Assembly (NCBI GenBank): GCA_035347995.1
Contig: DAOPQD010000053.1
Location: forward strand, 1-22,515
Direction of reading: 5' to 3'
Origin: JAAZNO01 sp012798275
Lineage (GTDB): Bacteria; Chloroflexota; Anaerolineae; B4-G1; SLSP01
Length of the DNA stretch: 22,515 nucleotides
Made by a program: the position numbers and the translations under genes. Shown piece after piece: positions 13,445 through 20,324 of this stretch (position 1 is the first letter of the stretch; every line of letters begins with the position of its first letter). Under the pieces are notes generated by a model. The model worked only from the letters and a program-made list of their open reading frames with translations. It had not been told where the DNA came from and ran no database searches.

Positions 13445-15211
13445 TCACTCATCCCAGGGGATGAAGAGCCACAGGTCGTTGCGCATGACGCCGTCGGAAA
13501 GTCCCCCAAAGACGGCGACGGCGCTGCCGGGCGTGAGCGCTGAGTAGCCCACCCACGCCATGCTGTGCCCTTGACGGGGCGCGGGGCCGGCGTTCCCCGG
13601 CTGCACCTGTCGCCAGCCGTTCTGGGAAGGCTCGAGCAGCCACACGTCGTTCAACTCCACGTTCCCCGCGCCCTGTCCGCCGAAGAGCAGGCCCGCGCCG
13701 CGATCGCTCAACGTTGTCATGCCGGCAAATCCGCGCGCTGAGGGTCCCGGGCCGGTGAGTTCTCTCCAGGAGCCGTTGCGCAGGTCGAGCAGCCAGGTGT
13801 CGTCCTGCAGCAAGGGGGCGCCGCCAAAGAGCGCCAGCTGCGTCCCTTCGAGGGGGGCGGCGCTGTGCCAGCCGCGCGCGGCGGGGAGCGCGCCGGCGGG
13901 CGTCACCTTGCGCCAGGTGAAAGTCTCCAGATCCAGCGCCCAGGTGTCGTCGAAGCTGCGGTCGCCGTTGAGACCGTGGCTCAGGATCAGCGTGTTGCTG
14001 TAGTCGGCGATGCCGCCGGCGGCGCCAAAGCGTGCTGCCGGGGCGTCGCCGGGGGTCGGCTGTTGCTGCCACACGTCGGTGGCGAGATCCAGGGTCCAGA
14101 CTTCGTTGAGCGCTGCGCCCCCGTCTCCCGCGCCGGCGGCGAGGACCAGTCGCTCGCGCAGGGCATCCAGCCCGGCAACGGCGCCGGAGCGCGGTGTGGG
14201 CCGCAGGGCTGCCGGCGGTACGATTTCTGTCCAGGTGGACGTGTTCAAATCAAAGGCCCAGGTGTCGTTGAAAGCTCTTTCGCCATCCCGTCCGCCGAAA
14301 AGCAGCAGCCGTTCGCGGCGGGTATCGTAGGCGAGGACGGCATCGCGGCGGGCCGGGGGCAGCGGGCCGCTGGCAGCGAGCGCGCGCCATTCGGCGGGGG
14401 CGGGGAAGGCGGGACACTCCGTTCCTTCGAGCGCCTCACGCTGCGCGGCGCTCGCGGTGAAGGCGACGCCGTCCCAGGCGTAGGTCACCGTTTCCTTGCG
14501 GCAGGGGCAACAGTTCGGCTCGTTGTAGAGGTAGAGCGGCTGGGAAACGACGTAGCCATTTCCCTGATACTCCATCCAGCCCTTGTAGGCCGTGATGTCG
14601 GCGAGGGACGCAGTCACGCCGCCCTTCAAACTGAGCACGTGAGCCTCGAGGATGGAGCCGGTGCCGGCGTAGCGGACGCGCACGACGAGTTGGGGAATGG
14701 CGTCGCCCGTGAGCGAGATCACGTCCACGGCTTCGATGCGGTCATAGCCGAAGAAGCTGTATTCCTCCAGGGGCATGGTGCCCGGTGATGCGCCCAGCGT
14801 CTCCCAGGTGTTCTGTGTGTAGAGGAGCTCGCCCGTCGCGCTGAAGACGTCTACCTGAAGGGGAGCCGCGAATTCCTCCGCCTCGCTCTGCTTCCAGCTG
14901 CTGAGCACGATGACGTCCTGGCGTCCGTCGCCGGTCAGATCGGCCTGCTGGATTTCCTGGACGACGAAGCTGCCGTTGGGCTGAACTCCCGCCGTGAACG
15001 GTAATTGTGCCAGGATCTCTTCCACCGAGAGCGCCGGCTCCTCGGTGACGGACGGCTGCGTGAGGGGAGGCGTCGGCGTGACTTGAGGCTCCGTCGCCGC
15101 GGGGGTGTTAGTGGACGCGAGGGGAGGCGTCGCCGTCGGCGCGCCGGGGGCAAACAGCTGGCAGGCGCCTATCAGGAGCGCCAGCACGAGCAGCAAGAGG
15201 ATCTTTTTCAT
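13445..15211 (-). CDS. kelch-repeat beta-propeller lipoprotein
   Basis: A 588-residue extracytoplasmic lipoprotein. The signal ends in lipobox IGAC with Cys17; the start at 15211 has an AGGGAAG ribosome binding site. Residues 18-62 are a Thr/Pro-rich linker. Residues about 65-270 form a first domain with an FG-GAP/VCBS-like acidic loop DLTGDGRQD (91-99) and a cysteine cluster CCPC (234-237) that may bind metal or form disulfides. Residues about 281-588 hold six kelch repeats, each with RxGxx, a GG doublet or variant (LLLFGGRDG, LALFGGAP, LLFGGQGAG, VAVFGGLSDG), NDTWAFDL-type tyrosine/tryptophan turns and a final W. Six blades make a complete propeller. Such proteins often bind carbohydrate or protein. 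It sits between the GH4 gene and the PEP-hydrolase-like gene; ligand binding for the same pathway is a guess. Confidence 0.85.
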   Translation of the reverse strand: MKKILLLLVLALLIGACQLFAPGAPTATPPLASTNTPAATEPQVTPTPPLTQPSVTEEPALSVEEILAQLPFTAGVQPNGSFVVQEIQQADLTGDGRQDVIVLSSWKQSEAEEFAAPLQVDVFSATGELLYTQNTWETLGASPGTMPLEEYSFFGYDRIEAVDVISLTGDAIPQLVVRVRYAGTGSILEAHVLSLKGGVTASLADITAYKGWMEYQGNGYVVSQPLYLYNEPNCCPCRKETVTYAWDGVAFTASAAQREALEGTECPAFPAPAEWRALAASGPLPPARRDAVLAYDTRRERLLLFGGRDGERAFNDTWAFDLNTSTWTEIVPPAALRPTPRSGAVAGLDALRERLVLAAGAGDGGAALNEVWTLDLATDVWQQQPTPGDAPAARFGAAGGIADYSNTLILSHGLNGDRSFDDTWALDLETFTWRKVTPAGALPAARGWHSAAPLEGTQLALFGGAPLLQDDTWLLDLRNGSWRELTGPGPSARGFAGMTTLSDRGAGLLFGGQGAGNVELNDVWLLEPSQNGWRQVQPGNAGPAPRQGHSMAWVGYSALTPGSAVAVFGGLSDGVMRNDLWLFIPWDE

Positions 15212-15276
15212 GGGTCTTCCCTTCTGGGATGGATGTTTCTCAAAATGCGTGATGCGTAAGTGAGCTCCTCTAAAAA

Positions 15277-15308
15277 TAGGCGAATCAGTGAGAAAGCGAA
15301 TAAGCGAA
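15277..15308 (-). repeat. TTCGCTGA-type octamer array in the leader of the kelch gene
   Basis: Four in-phase octamers on the minus strand (TTCGCTTA, TTCGCTTT, CTCACTGA, TTCGCCTA) match those before the + strand genes at 6379 and 6791. Their orientation again follows the downstream gene. Confidence 0.75.
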
Positions 15309-15342
15309 AAATTCTATCCCCAGCCAAACTGGCGAGCCGTCG

Positions 15343-15363
15343 TAGTCACAACTCACGACTCAC
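15343..15363 (-). repeat. GTGAGTC-type heptamer array in the same leader
   Basis: Three in-phase heptamers on the minus strand (GTGAGTC, GTGAGTT, GTGACTA) are preceded by AATGAAAAG, as AATGT precedes the copies at 5913 and 7987. The 176-bp gap between the GH4 stop and the kelch start thus contains both repeat classes. Confidence 0.75.
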
Positions 15364-15387
15364 CTTTTCATTCCCGGCGCAGCTGCT

Positions 15388-16740
15388 TTATTTGAGATAG
15401 CCCAGATATTGCTCCTGGCGGATGAGCATCATCTCCAGTGTCTGCTCGGCGGCGCGAGCGCTGTGAACGACGGGGTCGAGCAGCAGCGCCTGGAGCGCCA
15501 GGGCTTTCGACTGCTTGAGGATCGCCTCGGCGGTGAGATCGTAGGTGGCGACCTGATTGTTGAGCAGGCCCACGATGCCCTTGGGGAGATCGCCCAGCAC
15601 GATGCCGTGAACGCCGTTTTTATCCACGGTGGCGGGCACTTCCACGGCCAGGTCGTGGGCGAGATTGGTGATCAGGCCGTCGTTCATGATGTTCACGGCC
15701 ATCTCTTCTTGCCCCGAATCCGTGAGGATGCCCTCGATGATGGGAATGACGCGCTCCCACTCGCTGGTCGGACCCAGCCGTGCCTCGTTCATCTGGCACC
15801 ATTGTTTGTAGTAATAGTAGAAGTCGAGGATACCCTTGTGATCCACCACATCATGCGCCCATTGGATGTACTCGCCGAAGTGACTGTCGGTGGTGATGGG
15901 CAGATAGCCGAATTTCTCCAGGATCACTTTGAAGAGCCAGCGTTCGGGCCAGGGATTGGCGCTCTTGCGGAGCGCCGGTTCCGCGCCCGGCGTGGAGCCG
16001 GCCTGTTCGCGCTGCATTTCTTCCACGCGCTCGCGCCGGCCCGGCAGCTGTTCAAAATAGGCGGGCGCTTTGGCGCGAATGTCGGGATAGGCGTCGCGCC
16101 CGGTGTCCTTGTAGCGCGCTTCGAGCACCACGCTGAAGTGATTGAGTCCGCCCGCGCGCACGAAGAGATTTTCCCACGGGGTGTCGAGAATCTTGGGCAG
16201 ATGCTGCGGCAGCGAGGCGAACTCGTGGCACAGGCCGACGAGGCGCAGGTCGGGGTGTTTCCGCTTGGCGGTGAGGCAGATGCGGCTCATCGGATTGCTG
16301 AAGTTGAAGACGTAAGCTTCGGGGCAAATCGCCATGATGTCGTCGCAGATGTCGAGGATGGGCGGAATGATGCGCAGCGAGTGGAACAGCCCGCCGGGTC
16401 CGCCGTTTTCGCCGTAGACCTGGCGGATGCCATACTGCAGCGGGATCATCCAATCTTGCTCCCACAGCTCGAAGCGATTGCCCACCTCGATGGAGATGAT
16501 GGCGAAGTTGGCCCCTTGCAGCGCTGCCTTGCGGTCAGCGGTCGCCGTGAGCGTGAAGGGCAGGGCATGGGCTTCCACGTGAGCCTGCGCCGCGTCCCGC
16601 GTCCGCTTGAGTGCCTGGGGATTGATGTCGTGCAGCACAATCTCGCTGCCCTCGAGGACTTTGCTGGCGAAAATATCGCTCAGCGTGCCGAAGCCGAATT
16701 GCGCGCTCCCCGCGCCGATCAGAACGATTCTCTGGTGCAT
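15388..16740 (-). CDS. glycoside hydrolase family 4 protein (CHEF motif)
   Basis: A 450-residue cytoplasmic enzyme of the NAD- and Mn-dependent GH4 family, which cleaves glycosides by an oxidation-elimination-addition-reduction cycle. The start at 16740 has AAAGGA 6 nt upstream; the in-frame ATG at 16755 overlaps that site. The N-terminal Rossmann fold has GAGS at 9-12 and the acidic turn VLHDINP at 35-41. Metal and active-site residues are visible: Asn149 in FSNP, Cys171-His172 in GLCHEF and Asn200-His201 in GLNHF. The four residues after the catalytic Cys mark substrate classes; CHEF is closest to the CHEV class described for alpha-galacturonidases and unlike CDMP/CNVP phospho-glycosidases, which fits an ABC rather than a PTS uptake route. 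Gene neighbours are the UPF0261 gene (52 bp upstream) and the kelch lipoprotein. The family is sure; the substrate is inferred. Confidence 0.93.
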   Translation of the reverse strand: MHQRIVLIGAGSAQFGFGTLSDIFASKVLEGSEIVLHDINPQALKRTRDAAQAHVEAHALPFTLTATADRKAALQGANFAIISIEVGNRFELWEQDWMIPLQYGIRQVYGENGGPGGLFHSLRIIPPILDICDDIMAICPEAYVFNFSNPMSRICLTAKRKHPDLRLVGLCHEFASLPQHLPKILDTPWENLFVRAGGLNHFSVVLEARYKDTGRDAYPDIRAKAPAYFEQLPGRRERVEEMQREQAGSTPGAEPALRKSANPWPERWLFKVILEKFGYLPITTDSHFGEYIQWAHDVVDHKGILDFYYYYKQWCQMNEARLGPTSEWERVIPIIEGILTDSGQEEMAVNIMNDGLITNLAHDLAVEVPATVDKNGVHGIVLGDLPKGIVGLLNNQVATYDLTAEAILKQSKALALQALLLDPVVHSARAAEQTLEMMLIRQEQYLGYLK

Positions 16741-16791
16741 ACGACGTCCTTTCATGAAATGAGATTTGAGCTGGCGATGGGTGGCCAGCAG

Positions 16792-18009
16792 CTAGCGCCC
16801 GGCGCCCAGCATCTCCAGCAGCAAGGCGACGCATTTCTCCGCGAATTCGGGGTCGTTGATGTTGGCGTCCATCTCGATCACCGGAATGCCCGGCCTGAGA
16901 TTCGCCTTGATGGCGTTGAAGCAGGCGGCGTCGGCTTCGGGATCCCAGAACTGTCCGCCGGGGCTATCCAGCATCGAGACGCCCTTGAGCGGCAGGACGA
17001 TGGCGACGGGCGCGGTGGCGGCGTTGGCCGCGCGGGCGAGCATTTCCCCTATGCGGCGGTTCTCCTCCACGTTGGTACGCATCAGCGTGACGTTGGGGTT
17101 CCACTGGTAGAGCGTCCGTCCGCGATATTTCTCCGGCACCGTCTCGAGGTTGCCGAAGTTCGCCATGTCCACGCAGCCGGGGACGAGCACGGCGGGGATT
17201 CCCGCCCGTGAGGCGGCCAGGCAACGCTCCGGCCCCGCGCTGAGGATGCCACCGCAGACCTCATCGGCGAGCTCGGTCGTGGTGATGTCGAGCGATCCGG
17301 CAAAGTAGCCATCGGTGATGAGCCCCTCCATCGTCCGTCCGCCGATCCCCGTGGCGTGGAATACGAGCACCTCATAGCCGTGCGCTTCGAGGAGTGCGCG
17401 GGCATGATCCACACACGTCGTGGTGTTGCCGAACATGGAGGCGGCGATGAGCGGCTTGCTCTCCTGCGCAGCCGGGGCCTCCATTTCCACCATGCCGCTG
17501 ATGGCGCCCGCGGCGTTGGTGTAGATGCGACGGCTGATGCTGTTGAAGCCGGCGACATCCACGATGGAGGGCATGAAGGTGATGTCCTTCGTCCCGGTGT
17601 AAGGGCTCACGTCACCGCCGCCGACGGTGGAGACCATGAGCTTGGGCACGCCGACGGGCAGGGCGCGCATCGCTGTCGTGGCGATGGAGGTGCCACCCGT
17701 GCCGCCCATGCCCACGATGCCATCCAGCCGGCCTTCGGCGTAGAGGCGCTCGACGATGACCGCCAGCCCGCGCGCCATGATCTGCATCGCGGCGTCCTTG
17801 TGACCGCCGGAAGCCAGCGTCGCCAGATCCCCGCCGCCGGCGCGGACGACTTCCTCGCGGGGAATGTCGGGGGTGAATGCCGGAGCGCCCAGCACCCCGA
17901 AGTCAACTACCAGGGGACGCAGCCCTCGTTGCTCGATCAACGCCTTGAGATAGGCGAATTCTTGCCCTTTGGTATCCAGGGCGCCCACAATCACAACGGT
18001 CTTGGTCAT
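16792..18009 (-). CDS. UPF0261 / Tm-1-like ATP-binding protein
   Basis: A 405-residue cytoplasmic protein of the UPF0261 family (Tm-1-like ATP-binding domain), the usual length. The start at 18009 has GGAGG at 18016-18020, 6 nt upstream, and begins MTKTVVIVGALDTKGQEFAYL, the family hallmark. Other conserved stretches are VGMGGTGGTSIATTAMRALPVG, KLMVSTVGGGDVSPYTGTKDI, SMFGNTTTCVDHARALLE and VFHATGIGGRTMEGLI. The glycine-rich loops belong to the nucleotide-binding site known from the plant protein. In plants and fungi this domain is fused to a PF09370 TIM barrel; the bacterial counterpart is encoded at 12531-13364 here. Its own promoter makes it the first gene of the operon. The biochemical role in bacteria is not established. 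Confidence 0.93.
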   Translation of the reverse strand: MTKTVVIVGALDTKGQEFAYLKALIEQRGLRPLVVDFGVLGAPAFTPDIPREEVVRAGGGDLATLASGGHKDAAMQIMARGLAVIVERLYAEGRLDGIVGMGGTGGTSIATTAMRALPVGVPKLMVSTVGGGDVSPYTGTKDITFMPSIVDVAGFNSISRRIYTNAAGAISGMVEMEAPAAQESKPLIAASMFGNTTTCVDHARALLEAHGYEVLVFHATGIGGRTMEGLITDGYFAGSLDITTTELADEVCGGILSAGPERCLAASRAGIPAVLVPGCVDMANFGNLETVPEKYRGRTLYQWNPNVTLMRTNVEENRRIGEMLARAANAATAPVAIVLPLKGVSMLDSPGGQFWDPEADAACFNAIKANLRPGIPVIEMDANINDPEFAEKCVALLLEMLGAGR

Positions 18010-18281
18010 CGGAATCCTCCAGTTGCAGGTGATTTGCCACGGATAGGCTTAGTATAGCGCCGGACACGCAATCCGTCAAAGCCCTGTACGCGGTGGGGTG
18101 TCTCACTTTCCAGGTAAAAAGCAGATGAGGGTCAGAAAAAATCCAGGAGATCTTGCAGGAGGTGGGGGGAGACAGGCGCAAGCACGTCAGTGAGACGCTT
18201 GTGCTGGAGGACGGCGCACCATGGAACGAGCCGCTCCCCCCTGTTGATAGCGCCGAGTTGGCCCTAAGGGCAGATTTCGGG
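18010..18281. other. gap between the ABC-transporter genes and the UPF0261 operon
   Basis: Between the ATPase stop and the UPF0261 start I see the promoter at 18051-18079 and otherwise nothing clear. The palindrome GCCCTAAGGGC near 18260 lacks a loop and a T-run, so it is not a convincing terminator. Read-through from the transporter genes is therefore possible. Confidence 0.5.
18051..18079 (-). promoter_or_regulatory. sigma70-type promoter for the UPF0261 operon
   Basis: On the minus strand, TTGACG (18074-18079) and TATACT (18051-18056) are separated by exactly 17 nt. Initiation near 18044 gives a leader of about 35 nt with the GGAGG ribosome binding site. It is the best-matching two-box promoter in the window. 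Confidence 0.75.
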
Positions 18282-19313
18282 TTACAAGAACCGCTCCGCG
18301 TAGTGACAGGCCACTGTGTGGTCGGGGCGCAAGGCGCGCAGCGGCGGATCCTCCACGGCGCATGGTTCCGCAGCCAGGGGGCAGCGCGGATGGAAACGAC
18401 ACCCGGCAGGTGGATGGATCGGGTTGGGGATCTCGCCTTCGGGCATGGCCTGGGTGCGCCGTTGGTGCGGATTCGGGACGGGGACGGCCGCCAGCAGCGC
18501 CTGGGTGTAGGGGTGCAGCGGGTGACTGTAGAGCTCTCGCAGCTCGGCTACCTCCACCAGCTTGCCCAGGTACATGATGCCGATCCGGTCGCAGATGTAT
18601 TTGGCTGTCGCCAGGTCGTGGGTGATGAAGAGATAGGTCAGGTTGAACTCGCGCTTGAGCTGGTTCATCAGGTCCAGCAACAGCGCGCGGACGCTGACAT
18701 CGGCCATCGCAATCGGCTCGTCGGCCAGGATCAGGTCGGGGTGGGTGATGAGCGCGCGCGCGATCACGGCGCGCTGACGCTGTCCGCCAGAGATCTGGTG
18801 CGGGAACTTGCCGTAGAAAAACTGCGCCGGGGAGAGGCCCACTTTTTCCAGCATGTCAATGGCGCGCTGGTGTCGTTCGGCGTCGCCCAGCTCCGGCGCG
18901 TGGACCTTCAGGCCGTAGCCGATGGCCTCACCGAGCGCCATGCGCGGATTCAGGGAAGCCATCGGGTCCTGGTAGATGATCTGCATGCGGCGGCGCAGGC
19001 GGCGCAGCTCCTCGCCCTCCAGAGCCGAAATGTCGGCCCCGTCAAAGTGGATGGAGCCGGCGGTCGGCGTCTCCATGCGCACTACCAGGCGGCCGGTCGT
19101 GCTCTTGCCGCTGCCGCTCTCGCCAGCCAGTCCGAAGACTTCGCCGCGCCGGATTTCAAACGAGATGCCGTCTACGGCGTGAATGTAATCCTGATGACCG
19201 GCGGCCAACAGCTTATCCAGGACGCCTTGCTGCACGGGGAACCACTTTTTTACGTCGCGGACTTCTACCAGATTGTCCGCCGGTTGTGCTTGGGGCACAG
19301 GTTGCACGTTCAT
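18282..19313 (-). CDS. oligopeptide/dipeptide-type ABC transporter ATPase (OppF/DppF-like)
   Basis: A 343-residue ATP-hydrolysing subunit of an Opp/Dpp-family importer, on the inner face of the membrane. The ATG overlaps the stop of the preceding ATPase gene (ATGA), indicating translational coupling. Walker A GESGSGKST is at 64-72, the Q-loop is IIYQDPMASLNP, the signature is ISGGQRQR, Walker B is LILADEP and the switch His is in FITHD. The D-loop region reads AMADVS, not the usual SALDVS, a variant to note. The C-terminal Opp extension has HPLHPYTQALL and the cysteine pattern CRFHPRC...C...ACHY, which in some members holds an iron-sulfur cluster. It is the last gene of the transporter operon. 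In Thermotoga and its like such systems often carry oligosaccharides, so peptide transport should not be assumed. Confidence 0.93.
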   Translation of the reverse strand: MNVQPVPQAQPADNLVEVRDVKKWFPVQQGVLDKLLAAGHQDYIHAVDGISFEIRRGEVFGLAGESGSGKSTTGRLVVRMETPTAGSIHFDGADISALEGEELRRLRRRMQIIYQDPMASLNPRMALGEAIGYGLKVHAPELGDAERHQRAIDMLEKVGLSPAQFFYGKFPHQISGGQRQRAVIARALITHPDLILADEPIAMADVSVRALLLDLMNQLKREFNLTYLFITHDLATAKYICDRIGIMYLGKLVEVAELRELYSHPLHPYTQALLAAVPVPNPHQRRTQAMPEGEIPNPIHPPAGCRFHPRCPLAAEPCAVEDPPLRALRPDHTVACHYAERFL

Positions 19314-20314
19314 GACGCCCCCTGGGATTCATGGTTCTGATAGAGCCAGCAATGGACCAGCTGGCCCCCGTTTACGGGCCGGAGCTCCGGCTCACGTTGG
19401 GAACAGATCGGCAGCGCCTGCGAGCAGCGAGGGTGAAAACGACAGCCCTGCGGGGGATGCGTCAGGTTCGGCGGCTCGCCTCCCATCTTGAAGAGCTCCG
19501 TGCGCTCATTCAGGCTGATGGTCGGCACGGAGGCCAGCAGCCCCTGCGTGTAGGGGTGGCGCGGCGCATCGAAGACCTCGTAGACCGAGCCCAGCTCGGC
19601 CATCTGCCCGGCGTACATCACCGCGATCCGGTCGGCCACTTCGGCGACCAGGGCGATGTTGTGCGTGATCATCAGGATGGTGATGCCGAGCTCGTCGCGG
19701 AGTTCGCGGAACTGGTCCAACAACTTGGCCTCGACGATCACGTCCAGCGAGGTGGTGGCTTCGTCGGCGATGATGAGATTGGCGTTAAGCACCAGGCCCA
19801 GGCCGATCATCACCCGCTGGCGCATACCGCCGGAGAGCTGGTGCGGATAATCCCTCAGCCGCCGTTCCTGGATGCCCAGCCGGCCGATCAGGGAACGCGC
19901 CCGCTCCAGGGCCGCCTGAGCCGGGGTATGAGGCTCGTGGACCTGGATGGCTTCCACCAGGTGTTGGTCCACGCGCTGAACCGGGTTGAGCGAGGTCATC
20001 GGGTCCTGGAAGATCATGCTGACGCAGCGACCGCGAAAATCGCGCAGCCGACGATCGTCAAACTGCAAAATGTCCTCGCCTTGAAAGAGGATTTGACCGG
20101 TGAGCTCCGCTTGCGGGGGGGCCATCCGCAGCAACGCTTTGCCCAGCGTGCTCTTGCCACAGCCGGATTCGCCGACCAGGCCGATGATTTCGCCTTTGTA
20201 GAGATCAAACGTGACGTGGTCCACGGCGCTCAAGGGGCCCAGGCGCGTCTTGTAGAGCAGCGAAAAATCGCGGACCTGCATGAGAACTTCTTTGTTTTGC
20301 ATTGCGGGCGTCAT
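19310..20314 (-). CDS. oligopeptide/dipeptide-type ABC transporter ATPase (OppD/DppD-like)
   Basis: A 334-residue ATPase, partner of the following OppF-like subunit. The start at 20314 is supported by AAGGAG, which overlaps the stop codon of the permease gene and lies 6 nt upstream of ATG. Motifs: Walker A GESGCGKST at 48-56, Q-loop MIFQDPMTSLNP, signature LSGGMRQRV, Walker B LIIADEATTSLDV and switch His in ITHNIALVAEVADR. The C-terminal Opp extension includes PRHPYTQGLL, GEPPNLTHPPQGCRFHPRC and a later cysteine in VHCW. All ATPase residues look intact, including a standard SLDV D-loop, in contrast with the partner subunit. Confidence 0.95.
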   Translation of the reverse strand: MTPAMQNKEVLMQVRDFSLLYKTRLGPLSAVDHVTFDLYKGEIIGLVGESGCGKSTLGKALLRMAPPQAELTGQILFQGEDILQFDDRRLRDFRGRCVSMIFQDPMTSLNPVQRVDQHLVEAIQVHEPHTPAQAALERARSLIGRLGIQERRLRDYPHQLSGGMRQRVMIGLGLVLNANLIIADEATTSLDVIVEAKLLDQFRELRDELGITILMITHNIALVAEVADRIAVMYAGQMAELGSVYEVFDAPRHPYTQGLLASVPTISLNERTELFKMGGEPPNLTHPPQGCRFHPRCSQALPICSQREPELRPVNGGQLVHCWLYQNHESQGAS

Positions 20315-20324
20315 GCCGGACTCC

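Noticed and set aside
13365..13448. An N-terminal extension of the PEP-hydrolase-like protein
   Set aside because: The extra residues only translate the CATTACC heptamers, while AAGGAG lies correctly before the start at 13364.
15409..17211. A 600-codon open frame on the + strand opposite the GH4 and UPF0261 genes
   Set aside because: It is antisense to two clear family members and is kept open by GC-rich third positions; its translation has no recognisable motif.
18255..18281. A terminator after the OppF-like gene
   Set aside because: The GCCCTAAGGGC palindrome has a 1-nt centre and no T-run, so it cannot form a normal terminator hairpin.
18153..19340. A 395-codon + strand frame opposite the OppF-like gene
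   Set aside because: Shadow of an ATPase gene with all motifs intact on the other strand.
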